This document shows positions 53,057 to 60,636 of a DNA stretch of 64,000 nucleotides, one piece after another; within the stretch, counting starts at the first letter, position 1; each line of letters starts with the position of its first letter. Under the pieces are notes generated by a model that had not been told where the DNA came from, did no database searches, and saw nothing but the letters and a program-made list of their open reading frames with translations. This DNA is from a virus. Where the stretch lies: the IMG/VR virus record IMGVR_UViG_3300048694_001005, positions 62,001-126,000 of that record. One strand, 5' to 3'. The position numbers were made by a program, and so were the translations under genes.

Positions 53057-54695
53057 GAGTCCATGTCCAACGGCTGTTACCGCAGTCCCAAATTCGTAGA
53101 TAGCCCTGTTTTAATCTATTTTCGTATTCGGTCAATTGTTGATCATCCTTTTTATTTTTTCTTAAAGCAAACCTATGAATACGTTTTAGGTTTTTCAAAT
53201 CAATATACCAATAATTGAGAGAAGTGTTGCCTTGGTAATCAAATCCTAAAGTTTGATATAATTTTCCTGAGCCCCACCTAAGGTCACCATAACTTATTAC
53301 ATGCTGTGGTTGATACTGTTTAATGAAAAAAGTAAATAACTTGCTTGCACCGCCCACAACATTTTTTCTTGTGCAGAACCTAACCAATTCCCAGTGGTTA
53401 CATTTTCTCTTTCCCCCTTTGGCTGGGTTTAAGGCTGCAAAGGTCATTACTGCCACTAACTCATTCGCAAAATAAAGTCCAAGTTTAATTTTAGATTTAG
53501 CGGAGCCCTGAATATGCCACAAGTCTAAAAAACCTTTTTCCTGTTCTTTGTTAATAATTTTCACTTCGCATTTTCTAGCATATATTTTTTCATTGGACAT
53601 CCCTAATGCATAGGTGAGTTTTTGTTTTACAATTTCTTTCTTGTGTTCCCATTCATCTTCAAAGATATGAATTAATTTAATACCCTGTTTTTGAGCTGCG
53701 CATAATTTTTCAAAATGATATTTTTTATCAACCCTAGTATCGTTATGCCAAAATAACCCATTGAATTCTATCCCAATCTTTTTTTCTGGAACAAAAATAT
53801 CAATCTCTTGATTACCTAACAATTTTTTATTTTCTAAAATTTCTAATCCTAGACTTTTAATGAATTGCTTGATTTGTTGTTCCTTCAAACTGCCTTTGTT
53901 GATGCCAGAACAGTACAAACAAGGTGTGCCAGCATTACGTATCCTCCATTTGTACGTTTCTGAAGGTAAAGCGTCAACATTGCCGCAATCGCAGGAAAAT
54001 TTTATTACTTTATTTGGATTCTCAAATAAATTTGTTTTTTCTTGATCGGCTGTAATATCTAATAACTTAATTGACGGTGGTGAGAATAATTGATAAGAGG
54101 TCCAACGGTTTTCTTCGCTTTTAGCTTTAAATTCTTCACTCAAATAGTAATGCTTTACTCCATAATTTTCTAACAATGTTTGCTGGCATTTTTCTAAATG
54201 AGTAGACAACTGTCCGGCATTAGTTACCCCATATCTTTCCTTCAATGTTTTCCTGCCTTTTATATTCAATTCTAAAGCTCGTTCTTTGGCTTTTTGAGCA
54301 GTGCGTGGCGAAACCTTTGCTCCGTATTTCTTCAACATAGTTTCGGTTCTTTTTACTTGTATGATTTTAGATTTCTGCGGATTATCCACACCATATTTTT
54401 TGAGGTTGGTGGCTCTAAATTTTGTTAATCGTGCATTAACTTTATCATGTGTTTTGGAAATTTGATCTCTACATTTAGTGCTACAGGTTTGTTTACCTAA
54501 AGATTTGACTGTTACACCACAGCAAATACAATAAGGTGACGTATTGTTCACAATGGAATAGATCTGTAAGTTGAGACTGACACCAGGATACAAAGCATCT
54601 AGAGAATTAATTATTTCTAAATTTTGCCTAGCTCGTCTGGTGCGCCCCTTGGCAGCTATTTTTTCAAAATACTCTTTAAGTTCGTTTTTGGTCAT
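53049..54695 (-). CDS. Homing endonuclease with zinc fingers, helical repeats and Vsr-like nuclease domain
   Basis: The 548-aa protein lies antisense between sheath and tube genes. It has a Cys cluster (C56, C58, C59, C71, C75); four repeats of the type T-(L/x)-x-K-Y-G-V (near 99, 122, 152 and 176) as in DUF723-like DNA-binding repeats; and a second Cys set (C235, C237, C259, C262). A Vsr-like nuclease domain follows (E297-I-D299, then IGIEFNGLFWHND with E310 and H317, then QGIKLIHIFEDEW, 337-349). The C-terminal 180 residues (WHIQGSAKSKIKLGLYF, HVISYGDLRWGSGKLYQTLGF) look like the accessory domain typical of these enzymes. It is a free-standing homing endonuclease, likely targeting the gp18-gp19 region. 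Confidence 0.88.
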   Translation of the reverse strand: MTKNELKEYFEKIAAKGRTRRARQNLEIINSLDALYPGVSLNLQIYSIVNNTSPYCICCGVTVKSLGKQTCSTKCRDQISKTHDKVNARLTKFRATNLKKYGVDNPQKSKIIQVKRTETMLKKYGAKVSPRTAQKAKERALELNIKGRKTLKERYGVTNAGQLSTHLEKCQQTLLENYGVKHYYLSEEFKAKSEENRWTSYQLFSPPSIKLLDITADQEKTNLFENPNKVIKFSCDCGNVDALPSETYKWRIRNAGTPCLYCSGINKGSLKEQQIKQFIKSLGLEILENKKLLGNQEIDIFVPEKKIGIEFNGLFWHNDTRVDKKYHFEKLCAAQKQGIKLIHIFEDEWEHKKEIVKQKLTYALGMSNEKIYARKCEVKIINKEQEKGFLDLWHIQGSAKSKIKLGLYFANELVAVMTFAALNPAKGGKRKCNHWELVRFCTRKNVVGGASKLFTFFIKQYQPQHVISYGDLRWGSGKLYQTLGFDYQGNTSLNYWYIDLKNLKRIHRFALRKNKKDDQQLTEYENRLKQGYLRIWDCGNSRWTWTQK

Positions 54696-54802
54696 AAGTG
54701 ATTTACTGGTAATTTGTGATTAAAAGTATTTAAGATAAAATATGTCTAATTATATACGTAGTTTATACCTGATATAAGTAGACACCAGAAAACCCGTCAT
54801 CA

Positions 54803-54810
54803 AATAAATA
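54803..54810 (+). promoter_or_regulatory. T4-type late promoter -10 (AATAAATA) before the tail tube
   Basis: AATAAATA lies 29 nt before the gp19 ATG. AAGGAG at 54826-54831 is a strong ribosome site, fitting the very high copy number of the tube protein. Confidence 0.7.
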
Positions 54811-54839
54811 TTAATGTATCCTTTTAAGGAGTAACAAAA

Positions 54840-55457
54840 ATGTCAGTAGCAAGTTTAACTAAATTTACAGTACCACTAGCAAGTGATCAAAGCGCCAGCA
54901 GCCAGGGCCTGTTAATGCCCAAACTGCAATATCGTTTTAGAGTGACCTTTGAAAACTTTGGTGTCAGTACTCCACGTACAGAATTAACAAAGCAAGTTAA
55001 CGATTTTAAACGTCCCACAGTTAGCTTTGGTGATATCGTAATTGATACTTACAACAGCAAAGTAAAGCTAATTGGTAAGCCAGAGTGGCAGGATGTTACA
55101 GTAACCTTCCGTGACGACATGCAGGGACAGGTCAGCAAACTGATTGGTGAACAGCTACAGAAACAGTTTGATTTCATGGAACAGGCCAGTGCATCTTCTG
55201 GTATTGACTACAAGTTCATCACACGTTGCGAAATGCTGGATGGCGGCAATGGTGCAAGCACTCCCACTGTATTAGAAACTTGGGAACTGTATGGTTGCTT
55301 AGTGAGTCAAGTAGATTACCAAACAGTAGACTACAAAAGCAATGATCCAGTTACAATTCAAATGACCATTAAGTTTGACAACGCAGTGCAAACGCCAGTT
55401 GGCACAGGTGTTGGTGCTACAGTAACTCGTGCATTAGGTACTGTAGTAACTGGTTAA
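54840..55457 (+). CDS. 19: Tail tube protein gp19
   Basis: The 205-aa protein has the tube fold pattern: QYRFRVTFENFG, then ELTKQVNDFKRPTVSFGDIVIDTYNSKVKLIGKPEWQDVTVTFRDD and, after a variable loop, LETWELYGCLVSQVDYQTVDYKSNDPVTIQMTIKFDNA. T4 gp19 is 163 aa, so this is slightly extended at both ends. Hexamers stack to form the channel through which DNA passes. The gene has its own late promoter and terminator, making it a single-gene unit. Confidence 0.95.
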   Translation: MSVASLTKFTVPLASDQSASSQGLLMPKLQYRFRVTFENFGVSTPRTELTKQVNDFKRPTVSFGDIVIDTYNSKVKLIGKPEWQDVTVTFRDDMQGQVSKLIGEQLQKQFDFMEQASASSGIDYKFITRCEMLDGGNGASTPTVLETWELYGCLVSQVDYQTVDYKSNDPVTIQMTIKFDNAVQTPVGTGVGATVTRALGTVVTG

Positions 55458-55477
55458 TAATAACTATAAGAAATCTT

Positions 55478-55505
55478 AAGCCCGGCTTCAAAAACCGGGC
55501 TTTTT
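55478..55505 (+). terminator. Rho-independent terminator after gp19
   Basis: AAGCCCGG (55478-55485) pairs with CCGGGCTT (55495-55502) and is followed by T to 55505. It closes the tail-tube unit. Confidence 0.9.
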
Positions 55506-55511
55506 CTTATG

Positions 55512-55519
55512 CATAAATA
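55512..55519 (+). promoter_or_regulatory. T4-type late promoter -10 (CATAAATA) before the gp54-like gene
   Basis: CATAAATA ends only 5 nt before the ATG at 55525. A transcript starting at the usual distance would be leaderless or nearly so. Confidence 0.5.
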
Positions 55520-55524
55520 TCTAT

Positions 55525-56568
55525 ATGTCCATATTAGATAGCATTCTTAAACCTATAACCGGTCTCACTGGCAGTGGCTTATTAAAGAGCCTGGGCCAAA
55601 GCGAGAATATGCGTGATTACCAACATGCTAGTAAATTGTTTGTATCAAATGGTTACGAGCTGTCGCCAAAAACACAATTTCTTTATCATGTATACTTCAA
55701 TATTAATTCATCAGCTAGGTCACTGGTTCAAAATTGGGATAGCTTAAAAAAATTAGAAGTAGGAATGTTAGTAAAAAGTGTGGACCTTCCCAAATACAAA
55801 CTTAACACCAAAGTGTTAAATGCTTATAACCGCAAACAGATTGTGCAGAGTAAACTGGATTACGAACCGGTACAGTTAGTAATGCATGACGATTCACAAA
55901 ACGTAGCTCGTGATTTATGGCAAGCTTATCTTAAATATTATTACAGAGATACAGACTATGGCGTTGACAAGTATAAAGTTATAAACACATATGATCCTAG
56001 AATTACTGATCAGTGGGGATATACAATACGTGGTGATACCGGTGCTGCGCAAAACTTTTTTACAAGTATAAAGATTTACAGCCTTAGTTTGAAAAAATAC
56101 AGTTTATATGAATTAATTAATCCCAAGATTGACGGTTTTGAACATGGTAGGCACGATGTAAGTCAGGGCACAGGCACAATGGAACATACCATGCGTGTAA
56201 GTTATGAAACTGTGAAGTATAGTCAGGGATATGTAGGCAGTGGTAATGTAAGCGGATTTGCACAACAGCATTATGACACACAGCCAAGTCCATTAAGTCC
56301 CTTGGGTGGTGGAACAAAAAGTATATTGGGTCCAGGTGGCCTTATTGATAGTGCCGCAAACATTGCAGATAATTTGGGAGAAGGTAACTTTGGTGCTGCT
56401 GCGTTGGGTGCACTACGTGCTAGTCAAAATCTTAAAAACTTTGATTTTAAAGCCGTGGCCAAACAGGAATCTATAGACAGCATTCGCAATGTTATACGTA
56501 ATACTGCTAATGGCCCATTTAAATTTCCCAGCCCTAACAGTGAAAAACCTAATCAAGCTACTCCATAA
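55525..56568 (+). CDS. Tail-tube-domain protein, possibly baseplate tube initiator gp54-like
   Basis: The 347-aa protein has a tube-like core (about 50-235): TQFLYHVYFNINSS, EVGMLVKSVDLPKYKLNTKVLNAYNRKQIVQSKLDYEPVQLVMHDD, then FFTSIKIYSLSLKKYSLYELINPKIDGFEHG and EHTMRVSYETVKY. This is the strand order of gp19/gp54-family proteins (compare IYSVKMPENRL...LDPLVISFRMD in T4 gp54). A helical, Ala/Gly-rich C-terminal tail follows. It lies right after gp19 and has similar length to gp54 (320 aa). It could also be another tube-end protein. The ATG used leaves a coherent N-terminus; no ribosome site is seen, in line with the short leader. Confidence 0.55.
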   Translation: MSILDSILKPITGLTGSGLLKSLGQSENMRDYQHASKLFVSNGYELSPKTQFLYHVYFNINSSARSLVQNWDSLKKLEVGMLVKSVDLPKYKLNTKVLNAYNRKQIVQSKLDYEPVQLVMHDDSQNVARDLWQAYLKYYYRDTDYGVDKYKVINTYDPRITDQWGYTIRGDTGAAQNFFTSIKIYSLSLKKYSLYELINPKIDGFEHGRHDVSQGTGTMEHTMRVSYETVKYSQGYVGSGNVSGFAQQHYDTQPSPLSPLGGGTKSILGPGGLIDSAANIADNLGEGNFGAAALGALRASQNLKNFDFKAVAKQESIDSIRNVIRNTANGPFKFPSPNSEKPNQATP

Positions 56569-56571
56569 ACT

Positions 56572-56937
56572 ATGGCCAACTACAGCAATTTACCAGTAAT
56601 AGACAAACCAGAAACACAGAGATATTTTGAAGAATATTTTGTGAAAGAACGTGGAGTCAGTCAGAATTTCTACGACAGTGCTATAGCTTTTTTTGAACAA
56701 CAAACTAATGGCAACAAGTTGGCCGCAGCTAATATTGTTGCTGCATTAATTGAAGTAGTTAAAACACAAAACTTAGACCCAAACGAACTATTAGATAATT
56801 TTAGGACCATGAGCATGCAAGACATTAATATGTTCATGGTTACCGCACTAAATTTCAATAGAAAAAACACAAGCTTTTTGGGATTTAGAACAGTACGTCG
56901 CAGCAATGCATTAGTAGATAGAACACTTTTGCCCTAA
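56572..56937 (+). CDS. Conserved hypothetical protein (121 aa)
   Basis: This is a helical, mostly acidic protein starting MANYSNLPVIDKPETQRYFEEYFVKERGVSQNFYDSAIAFF, with NKLAAANIVAALIEVVKTQ and MQDINMFMVTALNFNRKNTSFLG. No motif identifies it. It lies 3 bp after the gp54-like gene and its stop overlaps the gp4 start (TAATG), so it is translated with head-completion and terminase genes. A small virion or assembly role is plausible but unproven. Confidence 0.7.
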   Translation: MANYSNLPVIDKPETQRYFEEYFVKERGVSQNFYDSAIAFFEQQTNGNKLAAANIVAALIEVVKTQNLDPNELLDNFRTMSMQDINMFMVTALNFNRKNTSFLGFRTVRRSNALVDRTLLP

Positions 56938-57374
56938 TGGCCAATAGATTTTTAAAGGGTGAATATAAACTACAGAATCCAGAAAAGTATACTGGTACAA
57001 GAGCGCCTCTATATAGAAGTTCTTGGGAATATGGGGTCATGCGATTGTTTGATAATAATCCAGCGGTAATTGCCTGGGCCAGTGAAAGTGTAGTTATACC
57101 CTATATAGATCCACTAACTGGGCACAAGAAAAATTATATACCGGATTTTCTCGTAGTTTATCAGGATCGCAAGGGTCAAAATCATGCGGAGATAGTGGAA
57201 GTCAAACCCAGCAAAGAAGCATCACTAACCGAAGCTAAGAGCATCAGAGACAAGGCCCTAGTAGCACGTAATCAAGCTAAATGGCGTGCTGCCACTGCAT
57301 TTTGCAAAGGTGCCGGCATGAGCTTTAGAGTAGTAACCGAAAACCAAATTTTTGGCGCTGCTCGCAAGCGGTAA
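56937..57374 (+). CDS. 4: Head completion protein gp4-like (nuclease-fold)
   Basis: The 145-aa size is close to T4 gp4 (150). The features match: LYRSSWEYGVMRLFDNNPAVIAWASESVVIPYIDPLTGHKKNYIPDFLVVY, then AEIVEVKPSKEASL. The E of SSWE, the PDF aspartate and the EVKP motif form a PD-(D/E)xK-like set typical of this family. In T4, gp4 (also called gp50/65) is needed to finish filled heads before tail joining. It overlaps the preceding gene by one base and is followed by the small terminase gene. Confidence 0.9.
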   Translation: MANRFLKGEYKLQNPEKYTGTRAPLYRSSWEYGVMRLFDNNPAVIAWASESVVIPYIDPLTGHKKNYIPDFLVVYQDRKGQNHAEIVEVKPSKEASLTEAKSIRDKALVARNQAKWRAATAFCKGAGMSFRVVTENQIFGAARKR

Positions 57375-57381
57375 ATACAGC

Positions 57382-57873
57382 ATGACCAAACATTTAGAAG
57401 AATTGTTCAACATACCACCAACTCCCACTCAGTTAGAAGAAAATTTACCCATAGAAGTATTGGAGGAAGTTGATGCAGCTTTGGATAAAATAGATAATGC
57501 ATTGCCGCAAGTGCGAGCATTAGAGTCCAGTGACAGTGAACTAGACGAACTAGCTAATTTGGCCAAAGACAAGTTTAACGATCTCATGGATCTAGGAATG
57601 AATGTAGAACCGCGCATCAGTGGGCAAATATTTCAAACTGCTGGTGTGCTTTTAGGACATGCCATAACTGCCAAACAGGCAAAGATAGACAAAAAACTGC
57701 GTATGGTACAGTTACAAATACAAAAAGCTAGGCTGGATAAAACAAATAATTCAGCACCGGCCGGGGCGCAACCTGCAGAACCAGAGGAAATTGAGGGCAA
57801 AGCTACGGTAATAGATCGTAATAGCTTGTTAAAAACTATACTTGCAGAAGCAAAAAAGAATGAAAACGAATAA
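57382..57873 (+). CDS. 16: Small terminase subunit gp16-like
   Basis: The start is ATG at 57382 (MTKHLEELFNIPPTPTQ), 7 bp after gp4; an in-frame upstream ATG inside gp4 is unlikely. The 163-aa protein has a short N-terminal motif, an acidic coiled coil (EVLEEVDAALDKIDNALPQVRALES), and the family block ELANLAKDKFNDLMDLGMNVEPRISGQIFQTAGVLLGHAITAKQAKIDKKLRMVQLQIQKARL. It recognises phage DNA and stimulates the large terminase, which is not in this window. A GTAAATAC element at 57371-57378 might be a weak late promoter. Confidence 0.82.
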   Translation: MTKHLEELFNIPPTPTQLEENLPIEVLEEVDAALDKIDNALPQVRALESSDSELDELANLAKDKFNDLMDLGMNVEPRISGQIFQTAGVLLGHAITAKQAKIDKKLRMVQLQIQKARLDKTNNSAPAGAQPAEPEEIEGKATVIDRNSLLKTILAEAKKNENE

Positions 57874-57876
57874 ATA
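57869..57876 (+). promoter_or_regulatory. T4-type late promoter -10 (AATAAATA) before the 197-aa gene
   Basis: AATAAATA overlaps the small terminase stop and lies 19 nt before the ATG at 57896, with AGGA at 57884-57887 as ribosome site. Confidence 0.65.
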
Positions 57877-57895
57877 TTGTGATAGGATAAAGACA

Positions 57896-58489
57896 ATGAA
57901 ATCACTAACCCATTACCTAACCGAAAGTGCAAGAACCTACAGTTTTAAAATAAAGATTGCTGTAGATAGCCTAACTGATGAACAAATTGATGCTATAGAG
58001 CAACAACTACAGGCATACAAATTGGTCAACATAAGCAAACCAAAACGACTGCCCATTCAACAAAATCCCTTGGGTTTTGAACATTTGGGTGCTGTTACTG
58101 TACAAGCTATGGAAGCTGAACTAGCTTACCCAGCAACTGATGTACAGGTAAAAGAAGCTGTAAGACTGGGTTGCAAATGTGCTGGCAATCACATTTATGT
58201 TGGTAGCGAAGCGCAAGAGCAAGATACTGTTCGTTTAGACCTGGACGAAAAAGATGGCAAGCCCATACTAATGCAGGATTATGATAAAAGTGATCCCAAA
58301 GTAAAAGAACTTTATGGTGATGAAAACATTAAGATCATACTAAAAGATTTTGACAGCAAGAAACGCAAGTATGAATTTGAAGTAGTTAACAACACCGAAG
58401 CAAAAAGCACGAATGATTTACCGCAGGGTAAGATGAGTCCTGTTGGCAGTACGCAAAACAAGATTCCAGACCCATATAAGAACCGTTAA
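57896..58489 (+). CDS. Candidate internal head protein (197 aa) with capsid-targeting-like N-terminus
   Basis: The start is ATG at 57896, supported by its ribosome site; a longer frame into the terminase gene is not. It begins MKSLTHYLTE-SARTYSF, so L8-T-E10 fits the gp21 cleavage rule. The next part (FKIKIAVDSLTDEQIDAIEQQLQAYKLVNISKPKRLPIQ) is an alpha/beta fold similar to proteins I recall from aquatic T4-like phages. The C-terminus (GKMSPVGSTQNKIPDPYKNR) is short and basic and echoes the endings at 48271 and 48640. Function is unknown; packaging into the prohead is inferred from the N-terminus and the genes around it. Confidence 0.65.
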   Translation: MKSLTHYLTESARTYSFKIKIAVDSLTDEQIDAIEQQLQAYKLVNISKPKRLPIQQNPLGFEHLGAVTVQAMEAELAYPATDVQVKEAVRLGCKCAGNHIYVGSEAQEQDTVRLDLDEKDGKPILMQDYDKSDPKVKELYGDENIKIILKDFDSKKRKYEFEVVNNTEAKSTNDLPQGKMSPVGSTQNKIPDPYKNR

Positions 58490-58500
58490 GGACCTGTACC

Positions 58501-60159
58501 ATGAAAATGATAAACGTATTGAACAAGCTAACTGAACTAAGCAAAGAAAACACCAGTCCCGATGTCAAACAGGCCCTGGAAAGTACACGTAAGATAAATG
58601 GTGATGCTAACCTACAGGTCATTGAAGAACACATCGTGGAAGGTCGCATTGACGATTTGAACGATCGTCGCGCAGCTAAAAAACGCAAAAGCAAAAAGCA
58701 CAAAGACAAAGCTGGCACCAAGGAAAAGCCACGTATGGTCAAGGGTCATCGTTATGGTGGTAGCAAACAAAAAGATGATGATGACAGAGAAGATTTGGAT
58801 GAAAGCGATGAGCTAGCACGCCGCGCTGATTTACGCGCCAAGTCTGGTGAAGGTATTTTGACTAAGAGAAAATATGGTCCTGAATACAAAGCTCACATGC
58901 GCAATAAAAAGAATTTAAAGCAGGATCCTTACAAGATTGCTGGACCAAAAGGTGCATTGCCCGAATCAGAAGTGCAAGAAGTAATCACTAAGAAAACACC
59001 TGCTGGTGAGATCATTAGTGATTTCCAAAAGAGCAAGAACCCAAAGTTTAAGGGTAAGAGCAAAGCCAAGCGCAAGGACATGGCGCTGGGAGCATACTAT
59101 GGCATGCATCCCGAAAAAAGCAAAGTTAAAGAAACAGCAATGACACCCAAGCAAAAGAAATTCGCAGCATTAGCAAAGCCTACGAACAAAATTACCTATG
59201 CTGACAAAATTGCTGGCGCACGTAAGAACACTGGAGTAAAAGAAACTAAACTAACACCCAAGCAAATGAAGATTGCTAAAGCAGCCAAGCCAACCAATGC
59301 AATTACCGGTGCTGATTTTGCAGCATTGCGTAAGGGACGTAAAGTTGAAAGCGCATTAGTTCGTGAAGGTACTGAGCGCAAAGCTAAAAACCTAACTGAA
59401 AGCAAAATGATCACAGAGACCAATGATTTGGTTGACTTGAGAAAACTAGCTGGCTTAAATGAATGCGGCATGATGGGTACCACAATGGGTGCACATACAC
59501 CAGCAAACATCAGTATTAATGCAAGTGCAGCCAGCGGCAGTGAAGTAGCCAGCATGATGCGTGACTTGATGCGTTTAGCCGGTGGCGAAACTTCGGCACA
59601 TGTGCCCGAGATTGCAGTAATGGATGGTGCAGCCTGCGGTGGTATGGAAGAAATGGTGGATGAAAGCGAACAAGACGGACACTTTGCTGATGCTACCACA
59701 GAACCAGCAGAGCAAGTATTTGACGAGAATCCAGTTGTTTCAATGACTGGTAAACAAGTGCAAACACCCAATGGTAATGCACGTCAAAACGACAATCCAC
59801 TAGAAGAAAGTCTTTGGAAAAAATACCAAGCACAGGTAAACGAAGGATTCGATCCTGAAAGTTTTGAAGGCAGCACAGATGTAACTTGGATTGGTGACGA
59901 TGGTGAAGAAGTGGAGGGATATGTAAATTATATCGCTACACCTGATCCACAAACCGGACATTTACATGTTAAGTTAACTGGTGGTGCTGTAACTGGTAAC
60001 AATATTGCTGCTAAAGTTGACGATCACATGATTCAGTATCTAATCACTGATCCAGACTACAGTGCGGAATATCAACAGGCTGCTGAACAGGATGCACAAG
60101 CACAGTGGGACTCACGTGACGCTAAACAGCACGACTTGGGCGATCCAGCAGCTATGTAA
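58501..60159 (+). CDS. Lysine-rich candidate head-core/internal protein (552 aa)
   Basis: It begins MKMINVLNKLTE-LSKENTS, again with an L-x-E site (10-12). The first 290 residues are extremely basic with KKRKSKKHK-type stretches and two 37-residue tandem repeats. The second half is acidic and ends in a small beta domain (STDVTWIGDDGEEVEGYVNYIATPD). Further I/L-x-E sites occur inside (HIVE-G, NLTE-S, MITE-T, GLNE-C), so it could be cut into pieces like T4 core and internal proteins. No enzyme motif is visible. It is 11 bp downstream of the preceding gene. Scaffold, core or DNA-binding internal protein are all possible. Confidence 0.65.
   Translation: MKMINVLNKLTELSKENTSPDVKQALESTRKINGDANLQVIEEHIVEGRIDDLNDRRAAKKRKSKKHKDKAGTKEKPRMVKGHRYGGSKQKDDDDREDLDESDELARRADLRAKSGEGILTKRKYGPEYKAHMRNKKNLKQDPYKIAGPKGALPESEVQEVITKKTPAGEIISDFQKSKNPKFKGKSKAKRKDMALGAYYGMHPEKSKVKETAMTPKQKKFAALAKPTNKITYADKIAGARKNTGVKETKLTPKQMKIAKAAKPTNAITGADFAALRKGRKVESALVREGTERKAKNLTESKMITETNDLVDLRKLAGLNECGMMGTTMGAHTPANISINASAASGSEVASMMRDLMRLAGGETSAHVPEIAVMDGAACGGMEEMVDESEQDGHFADATTEPAEQVFDENPVVSMTGKQVQTPNGNARQNDNPLEESLWKKYQAQVNEGFDPESFEGSTDVTWIGDDGEEVEGYVNYIATPDPQTGHLHVKLTGGAVTGNNIAAKVDDHMIQYLITDPDYSAEYQQAAEQDAQAQWDSRDAKQHDLGDPAAM
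59128..59349 (+). repeat. Two 111-bp tandem repeats in the lysine-rich protein
   Basis: Units 59128-59238 and 59239-59349 encode KET-x-(M/L)-TPKQ-(K/M)-K-(F/I)-A-x-x-AKPTN-x-IT and a basic tail (residues 210-246 and 247-283). Protein similarity is clear; DNA similarity is partial, so the duplication is old or under coding constraint. Confidence 0.8.
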
Positions 60160-60173
60160 TTTCAAAGCAATGA

Positions 60174-60611
60174 ATGATTGTTTATTCAAATTCTGTGGAC
60201 ACCTACGTTTTAAGTCGGTTGTCTGAACTCAAACGAATCCGCCGTGGCTATCATGCCACGGCAGTGCCCTGGTACTATCAATGCAATGTGAACAACTGGG
60301 ATTGCCTTAGTGGGTTTCCAGTTGACATCACTAGTGTTAAACTAGTCAAAGTATCAGCAAAGCTATACAAAAAAACGGCAGTTAATTCTCTCACCTTGGC
60401 CAAGACTGAAGCCCTGGACTTTGACTGTGTTCGTATTGCGATACCACTTAGCGATCAAGGGCATTATGAGCTGCATGCTGGTGCTGACACCGTGTCGCTA
60501 AAATATGGGCGTGTTTATGTGTTCACAGCAGTGGATACTATGAAATTATCAGTTAAAAAACTCAGCAGTAAAGACTATTACCTATTGATGATTGATTGCA
60601 TATTAGTATAA
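60174..60611 (+). CDS. Hypothetical protein (145 aa)
   Basis: It begins MIVYSNSVDTYVLSRLSELKRIRRGYHATAVPWYY and is mostly beta, with repeated strand pairs (VKLVKVSAKLYKKTAVNSL, CVRIAIPLSDQGHYELHAGADTVSLKYGRVYVF). No known motif is seen. The ribosome site is weak. It fills the gap between two candidate head proteins and its stop overlaps a perfect late promoter. Real coding is supported by an uninterrupted frame with sensible composition. It might be a small virion protein. Confidence 0.65.
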   Translation: MIVYSNSVDTYVLSRLSELKRIRRGYHATAVPWYYQCNVNNWDCLSGFPVDITSVKLVKVSAKLYKKTAVNSLTLAKTEALDFDCVRIAIPLSDQGHYELHAGADTVSLKYGRVYVFTAVDTMKLSVKKLSSKDYYLLMIDCILV

Positions 60612-60614
60612 ATA
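60607..60614 (+). promoter_or_regulatory. T4-type late promoter -10 (perfect TATAAATA) before the 904-aa gene
   Basis: The exact TATAAATA overlaps the preceding stop and lies 22 nt before the ATG at 60637. GAGGA at 60625-60629 gives good ribosome spacing. Confidence 0.8.
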
Positions 60615-60636
60615 CTGATATCCTGAGGACAGAAAC

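Noticed and set aside
59196-59771. Minus-strand frame of 191 codons
   Set aside because: It is antisense to the lysine-rich protein; frame length comes from biased codons and no start signal is present.
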